A stretch of DNA of 64,000 bases, from the NCBI GenBank assembly GCA_963775575.1, contig CAVZJG010000003.1:496001-560000 (forward strand). The letters run 5' to 3'. This stretch comes from Roseiarcus sp963775575. GTDB lineage: Bacteria > Pseudomonadota > Alphaproteobacteria > Rhizobiales > Beijerinckiaceae. The notes under the pieces were generated by a model, which saw only the letters and a program-made list of their open reading frames with translations, had not been told where the DNA came from and did no database searches. The position numbers were made by a program, and so were the translations under genes. Each line of letters starts with the position of its first letter. Position 1 is the first letter of the stretch. Below, piece by piece: positions 1-12,515 of this stretch.

Positions 1-244
1 CCGTCGTCACCGCCTCCTTGACCGTGTAGCATCCGGCGGTGTTGGGCAGCACGCGCACGCCGAGGTCGTGGATGATGCGCCAGAACTCCTGCCCCTCGCG
101 AAATTGGCTCAACTCGCGCCGCACCGAAACCGTGACGACTTCCGCCTCCGCCGCCCGCACGGACTTGGCCATGAGGTCGAGCGAGGCGTACTTCGACGTT
201 CCGAGCAGCAGCCGAGACTTCAATGCGACGCCATAGACCTTCAT
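1..244 (-). CDS. thiG: Thiazole synthase ThiG (N-terminal part, cut by window edge)
   Basis: Reading the minus strand from the ATG at 242-244 gives MKVYGVALKSRLLLGTSKYA and continues through the RAAEAEVVTVSVRRELS stretch typical of the ThiG barrel start. ThiG condenses deoxyxylulose phosphate, dehydroglycine and ThiS thiocarboxylate into the thiazole phosphate of thiamine, in the cytoplasm. About 81 residues of an expected 255-265 are present, because the gene runs off the left edge. It lies 58 bp downstream of thiS in the same orientation and probably belongs to the riboswitch-controlled thiC-thiS-thiG unit. Identification is by sequence recognition. Confidence 0.9.
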   Translation of the reverse strand, partial: MKVYGVALKSRLLLGTSKYASLDLMAKSVRAAEAEVVTVSVRRELSQFREGQEFWRIIHDLGVRVLPNTAGCYTVKEAVTT

Positions 245-302
245 CGCTCAACTCCTCGCCCCCGCGCCGCCGCCCGCACCCTCGCTCCATCGCGCCGGCG
301 GC

Positions 303-500
303 CTATCCCCCTTGCCGCGGCGCGACGATCTCGATCCGATCGCCTTCGCTTAAGCTCGTCTCGGCGCGCTTTCGCGCCGGCACGAAGTCGCCGTTGAGCG
401 CGGTGCCGACCAGCGTTTCTGCGTAATCGAGCGCCTCGAGCGCCGCCGCCAAGGTCTCGGCGACGACGTCCTGTTCGACGCCATTGACGACGAGCCTCAT
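303..500 (-). CDS. thiS: Sulfur carrier protein ThiS
   Basis: A 65-residue protein starts MRLVVNGVEQDVVAETLA and ends PRQGG. The length, the ubiquitin-like pattern and the C-terminal Gly-Gly match ThiS, whose terminal glycine is adenylated and thiocarboxylated to deliver sulfur to ThiG. It starts 11 bp after the thiC stop on the same strand and precedes thiG, so it is co-transcribed. No thiO gene lies between thiS and thiG, unlike the thiCOSG order known from some rhizobia. Confidence 0.92.
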   Translation of the reverse strand: MRLVVNGVEQDVVAETLAAALEALDYAETLVGTALNGDFVPARKRAETSLSEGDRIEIVAPRQGG

Positions 501-511
501 CTCCGCCTCGC

Positions 512-2341
<1,830 letters not shown>

Positions 2342-2399
2342 ATGCCGCGCCTCCGCTTCGCCCGGGATGGCGAGAAGGGGCGCGGCCAAACGCCTCGGC

Positions 2400-2490
2400 G
2401 GGCCTCGTCCCTTCGCCGGCATGACCCGGATCAGGTTCCAAGGGTCCGGCGCGTTCCGCCGTCTCAGCCCATCGCGGGCGCCCCTCGAGT
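2400..2490 (-). promoter_or_regulatory. TPP (THI-box) riboswitch upstream of thiC
   Basis: On the minus strand the leader contains CTGAGA (pyrimidine-binding arm), then CCTTGGAACCTGATCC and GGCGAAGGGA, the hallmark conserved blocks of the thiamine pyrophosphate aptamer. It lies about 60 bp upstream of the thiC start. By analogy with the family, TPP binding should shut off thiC-thiS-thiG expression. The exact 5' and 3' limits are estimated. Confidence 0.93.
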
Positions 2491-2499
2491 CAGGAACCG

Positions 2500-2528
2500 A
2501 ATGTGGGACGAAGGGGGCGGCGTGTCAA
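2500..2528 (-). promoter_or_regulatory. Putative sigma-70 promoter of thiC
   Basis: The minus strand shows a perfect -35 TTGACA (2523-2528), a 17-bp spacer and a weak -10 CACATT (2500-2505). The predicted start falls just before the riboswitch. The IS1-like element's left target duplicate ends at 2543, only 15 bp upstream of the -35, so the promoter appears intact. Confidence 0.6.
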
Positions 2529-2535
2529 TGAGGGG

Positions 2536-2543
2536 GATTTTGC
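2536..2543. repeat. Left 8-bp target site duplication of the IS1-like element
   Basis: GATTTTGC lies immediately outside the left inverted repeat and recurs immediately outside the right one at 6472-6479. This is the expected footprint of an IS1-family insertion (8-9 bp). Confidence 0.85.
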
Positions 2544-2568
2544 GGTAGTGGGCCAGTTTGAATGTGGC
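2544..2568 (+). repeat. Left terminal inverted repeat of the IS1-like element
   Basis: The 25-bp end is identical to the reverse complement of 6447-6471. Its tip GGTAGTG resembles the GGT-initiated ends of IS1. Confidence 0.9.
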
Positions 2569-2663
2569 AGGCAAAATGCATAGTGCGATTGAAACAATTC
2601 GTCACACCGCGCGACAAACAATGGACGGATGCCCAAAAGCGGGATAAAAAAAATTAGGCATTC

Positions 2664-2699
2664 GTTAACAAATTAACATTCCGTTAACGGTTGTTTAAC
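2664..2699. repeat. GTTAAC-type repeat cluster near the element's left end
   Basis: GTTAAC occurs at 2664-2669 and 2683-2688, with a related GTTTAAC at 2693-2699 and an AATTAAC between them. This AT-rich patch lies about 120 bp inside the left inverted repeat. Such clusters often bind proteins; here one could serve the transposase, the ATPase or the 285-residue protein. The rest of 2570-2928 shows no convincing gene. Confidence 0.4.
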
Positions 2700-2928
2700 C
2701 GACGGAGCATAAATGGGATGCTTGTGGGAGACGGACCATGCAGCGATCGACAAATGGCGACCGGGTGAACCGCGAGGCCAGTATCGCTACGCGCGGATTA
2801 TCGGCATCGGGCTCGCCTGCAAAGGGAAACTTACCGGACGATAAAACTAGCATGATTGTTCGTAACCCGGCACCGGACGGATCGCCGCCGCGTGCCAATT
2901 CGGATGTTCGAACATTTTCGGTCAGCAG

Positions 2929-3786
2929 CTAGTTCTCATCCGGTAGCACGTACTCAGCCCAACTGACATGCAAAACCCTGGTCGTGCCTCGGAGCGAGAC
3001 CGGATGGGCTCGACCGTTGGTGAAGTGACCAACGGTCGGCGGATTGTTTGATTCCAAAAGATTCAAATCGAAGGTGCTCCCATCCCTCCTAATTCCCGCA
3101 GAATCGGAGTCCGTTACGATGCGCACCACGGCCGGCGCATACGTTGCACCGGCTCGGCGAATACCAAGGGCACGGTGAAATCCATTGTGAAGGTAGTAGC
3201 GATTGTTATAACAAACAACATGCAAAAACGGCAAGGAGACGGCAAATTGCAGGCCCATAAACTGCGCGTTAAAAATTCCCGCCGCAAGTGATCGAAGGTT
3301 CAGGTTTTTCGTTTTCAGCAACATGGATTGATTTTGTTGCGTATTGCTATGTTGTAAGACCTGAAAATTTACAATTTCTGGGTTTGTTGGCAGACATAGA
3401 GCTAATAATGTATCAAGACTTGGCGGTTTGTTTAGGTTCGTGCAATGGTAATTGCTGCGATCATCATCAATAGTGAATTGATAGGCTAGCAGCGGATCAA
3501 GCTCTACTAGCTGAAACGTAACGCCGGCGAGCGTTGTCTGAAATGCCGGTGCGGACCATGGCGCTGTTAGGACTTGTTGAACGTGGGGATCGTGAGTCGG
3601 TGGAATTGGTTGAATATCGGGTATTCCTGCGTTAGCGACTGGGGCGCCAAGTCGTGCTCTGGCCGCATTCCATTCCGCCAAAATTGCTACGTCGGAAGGG
3701 TCAGCAGGAACGCAGGCAGTTCGCAAATGCGCCATTGCCTGTTGCTGATCCATGAAACCGACCAACGATAAACCTGGTGTGGCCAT
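2929..3786 (-). CDS. Unknown 285-residue passenger protein with a ParB-like NGFHR motif
   Basis: The start is ATG at 3786 (MATPGLSLVGFMDQQQ); a GTG one codon upstream is also possible. I do not recognise the family. The only motif seen is YYLHNGFHRALGIRRAG in the C-terminal third. It resembles the NGxHRxxAL signature of ParB/sulfiredoxin-fold proteins, where the His-Arg pair contacts nucleotide or DNA; this link is inference. No signal peptide or membrane segment is evident. It is AT-rich compared with the chromosome. It lies downstream of and on the same strand as the transposase gene, 21 bp away, so the two could be co-transcribed. Confidence 0.7.
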   Translation of the reverse strand: MATPGLSLVGFMDQQQAMAHLRTACVPADPSDVAILAEWNAARARLGAPVANAGIPDIQPIPPTHDPHVQQVLTAPWSAPAFQTTLAGVTFQLVELDPLLAYQFTIDDDRSNYHCTNLNKPPSLDTLLALCLPTNPEIVNFQVLQHSNTQQNQSMLLKTKNLNLRSLAAGIFNAQFMGLQFAVSLPFLHVVCYNNRYYLHNGFHRALGIRRAGATYAPAVVRIVTDSDSAGIRRDGSTFDLNLLESNNPPTVGHFTNGRAHPVSLRGTTRVLHVSWAEYVLPDEN

Positions 3787-3807
3787 CACTTTTCCCCAAC
3801 ACCATCG

Positions 3808-4662
3808 TTAAGATGTCGCCTCCCACGCTTCAAGCACTGCGACCATATCCGCGACTTCCCAGAGCCGATCCGTCACGTCGGCAGCCATCGCCGGCGTCGT
3901 TTTGAGCGTCTTATGGATACGCACAAAATTGTAATAGAGGAAGTGCAACGCCATCGCGTGCGCGTGGTTTTCCATCTTTTTTGAAAAGGCATTCGTCAGC
4001 CGCGTCATTCGGCGAGAGTGCATGCGAATGTTGAGGTTGTTTCTCTCGGCAAATGATGTGCTGGCGTATGCCATATCAGGATTGCCCTGAATGCGCGTCT
4101 TGCGGGCGCCGAGGCATTCTGCGGGGCTATAGCGTCCGCGTGTAGCCTCGGGCGCGGTCCCGTAAATCTTGACCAGCATCGCGTAATCGACCTCTCCGCC
4201 AAATGCTGCGTCGATGGCGGTCACATACGGCGCGTGGCCGTCGGTTGTGATCTGGACGCAACTCGCGAGACGCGAGGCAAGATCGTCGATAAACTCTTGC
4301 GCCGCGTCCGCGTCCCGGCTGCCAACGTGCCAGCACGGAACAAGCTTCGTGTCGGCGTCGGTTGCAAGCCAAAGCCACACATCGCCAGCAGTTCCCGCCG
4401 TCTTGGCTTCGTCTGAGGCGTTCTTTGCCTTGGCGCCGACGAAACCCCAGATTTCGTCGATTTGGAGTTTCTTGCACGAAAGGCTCTGGAAAACGCGGTC
4501 CTGATACCAAGCCGCGGCCGTGCCAGCATCGACAACCAACTTGCTAACAGTCGTCTTGGATATGCCCGTTAGGCGGGTGATGGCGCGGATGCTCATGCCC
4601 TCGCAGAGAAGGTGAAGGGCTTGGGCGCGTTCGGCGGGGCTCAGCTTATTCATACTGGCCAT
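3808..4662 (-). CDS. IS1-family DDE transposase
   Basis: A 284-residue protein starting MASMNKLSPAERAQALHLLC; ATG at 4653 is an alternative start. Residues 20-45 form a helix-turn-helix (SIRAITRLTGISKTTVSKLV) for end recognition. Acidic residues D69 (LQIDEIW), D141 (TTDGHAPY) and E206 (SFAERNN) are placed like the catalytic triad of IS1-type transposases. The C-terminal YYNFVRIHKTLKTTPAMA stretch is also typical. The reading frame is intact, with no programmed frameshift as in classical IS1. It is transcribed divergently from the ATPase, with 83 bp between the starts. Confidence 0.88.
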   Translation of the reverse strand: MASMNKLSPAERAQALHLLCEGMSIRAITRLTGISKTTVSKLVVDAGTAAAWYQDRVFQSLSCKKLQIDEIWGFVGAKAKNASDEAKTAGTAGDVWLWLATDADTKLVPCWHVGSRDADAAQEFIDDLASRLASCVQITTDGHAPYVTAIDAAFGGEVDYAMLVKIYGTAPEATRGRYSPAECLGARKTRIQGNPDMAYASTSFAERNNLNIRMHSRRMTRLTNAFSKKMENHAHAMALHFLYYNFVRIHKTLKTTPAMAADVTDRLWEVADMVAVLEAWEATS

Positions 4663-4745
4663 TATGCTTGCGCCTTGACATTTAGTCAAGACCATAAATT
4701 CATAGGAGCACATAAATTTATAGCGCACAATAAATAGGTGTGACA

Positions 4746-5966
4746 ATGGCCTTGTCGATACCGCCCTTTGCGAACCCATTTCGACCCGGCGCGGGGCACC
4801 GGCCGCCGTATCTGGCGGGCCGGAAACATGAAGAAGGCGAGTTTCGCAAGCTTCTCGCGCAGAATGTGGTCTTGGACAATTTGGTAATTACGGGCTTGCG
4901 CGGCGTTGGCAAGACCGTTCTCGCCGAGAGTTTTAAGCCGACAGCTGTTCATGAAGGATGGCTTTGGGTCGGGACCGACATGTCAGAGTCCGCGGTCGTA
5001 ACGGAATCGATACTCGCAGAACGCATTTTGACTGACTTGTCCGTCGTGACAAGTAATATATCGACTGGTACAACTCATCAATTGTCCTTCGGCTTTGTCA
5101 GCAAAGAAAACGCAGGAGAGATCACTCTCGGCTATAACACGCTATCGTCTATATATAAGAACGCTCCCGGCCTTGTCTCGGATAAATTAAAAGCGGTCTT
5201 TTCCGCGGTTGCACCGCATGTCACGCGTATCGGGAAGAGAGGATTGCTATTCGTATATGATGAAGCGCAAAGTTTGGCAGATCGGGACGATGCAAAAGAG
5301 TATCCCCTTTCAGTGCTGCTAGATATTTTTCAGAGCGTTCAACGGAACGGTATGCCATTTATTCTTGTACTTATTGGGTTACCGACGCTGTACCAGAAGC
5401 TCGTCGATTCGCGAACATACTCTGAGCGTATGTTTAAGACGCTCACGCTGAAAAAGCTCTCAGTGGAAGCAAGCCGCGAGGCAATCACCAAGCCAATTTC
5501 TGATGCTAAATGCCCGGTAAAATTTTCAGATGAGGCGATCTCGCTAATAATCAAATATTCCGGTGGATATCCTTATTTTATACAATTCATGTGTCGTGAA
5601 GTGTATGATGTATGGATGCAAAAACTTGCAGAGGGGCAGGAGCCAATTGTACCAATGAGCGAAATTGTGAGAAAGCTAGATAATGATTTCTTTGCCCATC
5701 GATGGTATAAGGTGACCGAGCGCTATCACGAGTTGCTACATGTGATTGCACAACTAGACAATAGTAACGATGTTTTTACGATTCAAGATATATTAAGACA
5801 ATCAGTGCGTATCAATGAAACGTTTGGTCGAAGTCGAGTGAATCAAATGCTAGTGACTCTTATGGAGCATGGCATCGTATATAAGGATAGACATGGTAAG
5901 TACATGTTCGCGGTCCCGCTCTTTGCGGATTTTGTGAGACGCATCAAAGAGACGGGAATTTTATGA
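4746..5966 (+). CDS. AAA-type ATPase carried by the IS1-like element
   Basis: A 406-residue protein with ATG at 4746; an in-frame GTG at 4740 is an alternative. Walker A is GLRGVGKT (residues 50-57), and Walker B is LLFVYDEAQ with D172 and E173. The PYLAGRKHEEGEF start followed by a P-loop, plus the C-terminal winged-helix-like region, resembles the archaeal/STAND-Orc-like ATPases used as DNA-bound switches. No nuclease domain is recognisable. It is the largest cargo gene and is divergent from the transposase. It could regulate transposition, as IstB, TniB and TnsC do for other families, or act in defence; neither role is shown. Codon use is AT-richer than its surroundings. Confidence 0.85.
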   Translation: MALSIPPFANPFRPGAGHRPPYLAGRKHEEGEFRKLLAQNVVLDNLVITGLRGVGKTVLAESFKPTAVHEGWLWVGTDMSESAVVTESILAERILTDLSVVTSNISTGTTHQLSFGFVSKENAGEITLGYNTLSSIYKNAPGLVSDKLKAVFSAVAPHVTRIGKRGLLFVYDEAQSLADRDDAKEYPLSVLLDIFQSVQRNGMPFILVLIGLPTLYQKLVDSRTYSERMFKTLTLKKLSVEASREAITKPISDAKCPVKFSDEAISLIIKYSGGYPYFIQFMCREVYDVWMQKLAEGQEPIVPMSEIVRKLDNDFFAHRWYKVTERYHELLHVIAQLDNSNDVFTIQDILRQSVRINETFGRSRVNQMLVTLMEHGIVYKDRHGKYMFAVPLFADFVRRIKETGIL

Positions 5967-6206
5967 TTTTGACCATCGCTTTGCGGCCGCGATGCGAGCA
6001 ATTTCAGTACGACGCTCTGGCGAAAGCGCGTTGGCGCGAGCCTTCCCACCGCTGGCGGCGCCTAACTTGCCATAGTGAGAAAATTGCAACTCATTGACGT
6101 CTGTGTCTGCGGTCGGCACATCGTCGCCAGTCTCGCCAGTCGCGATATCGACCATGCGTTTCGCCCATTGGTTCAAATCGCGCGGGCGCTTGGGAGTCTT
6201 AGCCAT
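5961..6206 (-). CDS. Small basic protein of unknown function
   Basis: An 81-residue protein, MAKTPKRPRDLNQWAKRMVD, ending with a Lys/Arg-rich helix (GGKARANALSPERRTEIA then RWSKS). Similar short basic tails occur in many small bacterial proteins sometimes labelled histone-like; nucleic-acid binding is inference. Its start overlaps the end of the upstream 65-residue ORF by 8 bp, indicating a two-gene operon. Its 3' end overlaps the 3' end of the convergent ATPase gene by 6 bp. It lies inside the IS1-like element. Confidence 0.65.
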   Translation of the reverse strand: MAKTPKRPRDLNQWAKRMVDIATGETGDDVPTADTDVNELQFSHYGKLGAASGGKARANALSPERRTEIARIAAAKRWSKS

Positions 6207-6396
6207 ATCGGCCGCCTCGATAGTTTTTGAGCCAGTCGGCCGCTTTAGTGGCGATCCAATCTCTTGCCCTAGTTTCTGTCTCGAAACCGCTCATTTGGAT
6301 TTGCTCGCCGTGGGGAAGCGTAATTCGAACATACCATCCCGGTTCGGCCTTTAGCTGGACCGGCTCAAATTTTGTCTGAGGCTTGGACCTCACCAT
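6199..6396 (-). CDS. Small protein of unknown function, first gene of the right-end pair
   Basis: A 65-residue protein, MVRSKPQTKFEPVQLKAEPG, with a compact beta-like centre (WYVRITLPHGEQIQMSGFET) and a helical end (ARDWIATKAADWLKNYRGG). The family is not recognised. It begins about 50 bp inside the right inverted repeat and overlaps the following 81-residue gene, so the two are likely co-expressed. Confidence 0.6.
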   Translation of the reverse strand: MVRSKPQTKFEPVQLKAEPGWYVRITLPHGEQIQMSGFETETRARDWIATKAADWLKNYRGGRYG

Positions 6397-6446
6397 GCTC
6401 CCATTATGGGGAAAGCCGGGCTACGCCGCTAGCGCAAAATTTCGCC

Positions 6447-6471
6447 GCCACATTCAAACTGGCCCACTACC
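6447..6471 (-). repeat. Right terminal inverted repeat of the IS1-like element
   Basis: Exact reverse complement of 2544-2568. Confidence 0.9.
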
Positions 6472-6479
6472 GATTTTGC
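6472..6479. repeat. Right 8-bp target site duplication of the IS1-like element
   Basis: GATTTTGC matches the left copy at 2536-2543. Confidence 0.85.
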
Positions 6480-6624
6480 CGCCTTCGCATTGCGGAATTC
6501 GATTGGCTCTCGCGGCTCGCTCCGCCAAAGCAGGCCAGGGCGGCGCCTGCCTCGTTCTTCTTCGTGGCGCGAACCCGAAGCGCTCGGCTTGCGCTTCGGC
6601 CCGGCCTCATCCTAAAAGCGGCCC

Positions 6625-7149
6625 ATGCGCCGTCTCTTGCTTCTCCGACACGCCAAGGCGATGCACCCTGCGGGGCGCGGCGATTACGAGCGCGCCCTGG
6701 TCGAGCGCGGGCGGCGCGACGCCGCTCGCATCGGCGCCTTCCTCGCCGAGGCGGGCATGATCCCGGACCTGGCGATCTTCTCGGGCGCGCTGCGCACGCG
6801 GGAAACGGCGGCGATCGTCCTCAAGGCGTGGCCGCAGCGGATCGAAGCGCGCGCGGAGCCGAGCCTCTACGACGCGACGCGCGCCAGCGTCCAGGCGATC
6901 GTTCGCGCCCTTCCCGATACGGCGGCGAGCGTCTTGCTGATCGGCCACAACCCTGGACTGGCGGATCTGGCCAACCATCTGGTCGGCGGCGGCGCCGAGC
7001 GCGATATCGCGCGCATGGTCGGCAAGTTCCCGACCGCGGGCCTGGCGGCGCTCGAATTCGACTTCAACCGCTGGCGCGAGGTCGCGCCCGGTTCGGCGCG
7101 GCTCGCCCGCTTCGTCACGCCCGACGATCTGAGCGTCGCCAGCGGGTGA
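6625..7149 (+). CDS. SixA-type histidine phosphatase
   Basis: A 174-residue protein beginning MRRLLLLRHAKAMHPAGRGD. The N-terminal RHA motif supplies the phospho-accepting histidine of the phosphoglycerate-mutase-like superfamily. GALRTRETAAIVL and LLIGHNPGLADLA carry the further Arg and His of the active site. The short single-domain length matches SixA, which dephosphorylates histidine-phosphotransfer domains or similar targets in the cytoplasm; the true substrate here is unknown. It lies to the right of the IS1-like element and converges on alaS. The 145 bp between element and gene show no other feature. Confidence 0.85.
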   Translation: MRRLLLLRHAKAMHPAGRGDYERALVERGRRDAARIGAFLAEAGMIPDLAIFSGALRTRETAAIVLKAWPQRIEARAEPSLYDATRASVQAIVRALPDTAASVLLIGHNPGLADLANHLVGGGAERDIARMVGKFPTAGLAALEFDFNRWREVAPGSARLARFVTPDDLSVASG

Positions 7150-7287
7150 GCGGGCGTGATTTCCCGAGTGGAACCGGCGAAGTCGCGCGGACACATCGCC
7201 CCTGCGCCGTCAAGCGGCTAGCGCCGCTCCTCCGCTGCGCTACGGCCGCTTCGCGGTGACCGCGCCGGAGCGATGCGTCATTGGGCA

Positions 7288-7346
7288 TCCAAGGTCTTGT
7301 TGCGACTTCCGGCCCATCGGGCCGGAATGCGCAACAAGACCTTGGA
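7288..7346. repeat. Long intergenic palindrome, copy 1
   Basis: Arms 7288-7315 and 7319-7346 pair over 28 bp with two mismatches around an ATC loop; the apex is CCGGCCC/GGGCCGG. Further nested inverted repeats follow: CTTTGCTC/GAGCAAAG (7410-7417, 7422-7429) and GCCCGAACCGCGC (7356-7368) against 7445-7457. The cluster fills the convergent gap between the sixA-like gene and alaS, so it may act as a bidirectional terminator. It also resembles the palindromes at 16345 and 21251. Confidence 0.75.
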
Positions 7347-7476
7347 AGCGAAAACGCCCGAACCGCGCACAGCGGTCAAGCCTCGCATTTCGCGACCGCG
7401 TCAGCGGCGCTTTGCTCGTCAGAGCAAAGCGGGCTTGACGGCGAGCGCGGTTCGGGCGCGCGGAGGGCGCCGCGCC

Positions 7477-10149
<2,673 letters not shown>

Positions 10150-10391
10150 GAACGCTCCGCCTCGGGGCTGGATTCTCTCGGCTGGCGTTCTAGAGCATGA
10201 CGGGGGAAAGGCAAACCCGGCGCGAACGGCGGCATTGCGGAGCGGGCGCGGCCGGCGGCGCGCCCGATGCGGCGCGGCCGCGCGCGCCTAGGCTCGCGCG
10301 GCCGCGCCCGATCGCTCGACGACTTTCCGTCTCCTTGGCGGGTGGGCGCGCTTCTCGTAAGGGGGACGCCGGCGCGCCCAACGGAGAGGGT

Positions 10392-11480
<1,089 letters not shown>

Positions 11481-11541
11481 CCTTCTCTCACGGTCGGCGC
11501 GGTCGAGGCAACTGCCGCCTCGGGCGACCCCCTGGAAAAGA

Positions 11542-11571
11542 GATATGTGCATGTTTTGTTCTCCTGCGCAA
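11542..11571 (-). promoter_or_regulatory. Putative recA promoter with SOS-box-like operator
   Basis: The minus strand shows -35 TTGCGC (11566-11571), an 18-bp spacer and -10 CATATC (11542-11547). Between them GAAC-N7-GCAC (11547-11561) matches the alphaproteobacterial LexA box GAAC-N7-GAAC at all but one base. This placement would let LexA block RNA polymerase. The element border at 11584 lies 12 bp upstream of the -35. The assignment is by eye. Confidence 0.45.
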
Positions 11572-11575
11572 GTTC

Positions 11576-11583
11576 TTTTTTGT
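11576..11583. repeat. Left target site duplication of the IS1595-family element
   Basis: TTTTTTGT is repeated at 13538-13545. The T-run makes the exact frame of the 8-bp duplication uncertain by a base. Confidence 0.7.
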
Positions 11584-11813
11584 CCCGATTATGCACTTGA
11601 CATAATGAGGGCAAAATGTTAGCTAGGTCAACAGAATCGAACTTTCCTGAAACCACAAGCCGAGGCATCTCGGTTGTTGCGGAGTGCTATCTAGGATTGC
11701 AGTGCTCTCAACGCGCGCTCACGTTGGCGGCACTCGCGGCGAATCGTGGTGCTAGGAATCAAGACATATTAGCGGCTTTTATGGCCGAGTGGGCGAAGGC
11801 GCTCTTCGATGAT

Positions 11814-12293
11814 TCATTTGTTGAGAACAAGCTTCAGGAGTTCCATAGAGGCGTTACCTATATCTGAAAACACTTCGTCAATGTCCGTTACTGACAATGG
11901 GGTAATGGATGTCTTAAGTTTGCCGCGCGAAGAGAGTTGTAGCATGACAACCTGATCGTCTTGATATGCCAATTTGTTGTGAGCCAATTTATTACGACCG
12001 TCTTGTGCTTTCTTCAACATGATTCGTACATTAGGGAATCTTTGCAGATGGGGATAATCGTCTGCTAATAGGGTTACGAGACTTTCTAAGATATCCATTC
12101 GTTGTGGCCACGAGAGATGGGCAACAATTATTGCCGATTTTGGGTCAAATGGGTCGAGGGCCATCAATTTGGTAATCGCCAACTCCACAACCAATTCGAG
12201 GCCGCCCCAGATATAGGTGACTTTCCCAAGAGCTATCAGGTATGGTTCGGGAAGCGTCGTTCGCGTCGGATCGAATGGAGGATATTCGTCCAT
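11814..12293 (-). CDS. HEPN-like protein (passenger of the IS1595 element)
   Basis: A 159-residue, largely helical protein, MDEYPPFDPTRTTLPEPYLI. Residues 100-105 read RNKLAH, an R-x4-H motif preceded by helices, as in HEPN ribonuclease and Abi-type proteins. A similar protein with RNCIVH is encoded at 15313-15933, and both share a GKV/GKI plus W-x2-LE helix. HEPN proteins are often toxins or RNA-targeting effectors; catalytic activity here is inference. Its start codon overlaps that of the small plus-strand gene head-to-head (CATG at 12291-12294). It is AT-richer than the chromosome. Confidence 0.65.
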   Translation of the reverse strand: MDEYPPFDPTRTTLPEPYLIALGKVTYIWGGLELVVELAITKLMALDPFDPKSAIIVAHLSWPQRMDILESLVTLLADDYPHLQRFPNVRIMLKKAQDGRNKLAHNKLAYQDDQVVMLQLSSRGKLKTSITPLSVTDIDEVFSDIGNASMELLKLVLNK

Positions 12294-12498
12294 GGCAACC
12301 CCTAGCGACTCCTCGTCTAGAGCCGGCGATCAATTTGGAGCCGAAGAGACGGAGCGCCGCATGAATGACGCTCTTCGCCGCGCACTTAACACGCCCCCCA
12401 GGCCGCTCAAAGAGATTGTCGGCAAGGGGGAGCGTGCGACAGCGCAGCGCGAGAGTCGAGTCAGAAAAGCTGCTCGATCAAAGCCAAAATCGCCCTGA
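12292..12498 (+). CDS. Small basic protein divergent from the HEPN-like gene
   Basis: 68 residues if started at ATG 12292 (MATPSDSSSRAGDQFGAEET), or 45 from the internal ATG at 12361 (MNDALRRALNTPPRPLKEIV). The C-terminal part is conserved in the second module at 15932-16117: both end in a RATAQRES, R-x-K-P-K tail. Short ORFs of this MNxALRRAL-TPP type are known near IS1595 transposases. It could be the partner (antitoxin?) of the HEPN-like protein, with which it shares an overlapping divergent start. Confidence 0.65.
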   Translation: MATPSDSSSRAGDQFGAEETERRMNDALRRALNTPPRPLKEIVGKGERATAQRESRVRKAARSKPKSP

Positions 12499-12515
12499 TC
12501 TTGGCGCGGTTCCTG

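Larger units (their letters stand above)
2544..6471. mobile_element. 3.9-kb IS1-like transposable element with passenger genes
   Basis: Perfect 25-bp inverted repeats (2544-2568 and 6447-6471, reading GGTAGTGGGCCAGTTTG and on to GTGGC inward) are flanked by the 8-bp direct repeat GATTTTGC. The tips begin GGT, as in IS1-family ends. Inside are an IS1-type DDE transposase (3808-4662), a divergent AAA-type ATPase (4746-5966), a 285-residue protein of unknown function (2929-3786) and two small minus-strand ORFs (5961-6396). The element is visibly AT-richer than the flanking chromosome. At 3928 bp it is far longer than a simple IS1 (under 1 kb), so it counts as a transposon with cargo. Boundaries are seen directly; the family assignment is from the transposase and tips. 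Confidence 0.88.

Noticed and set aside
2738..2932. 64-codon ORF near the left end of the IS1-like element
   Set aside because: Plausible ATG but no recognisable pattern, and an equally long antisense frame overlaps; not enough to call a gene.
11572..11583. SOS box GTTC-N6-GTTC formed by the pre-insertion recA upstream sequence
   Set aside because: The spacer is 6 rather than the 7 of the alphaproteobacterial LexA box, and the second half-site is now on the far side of the element.
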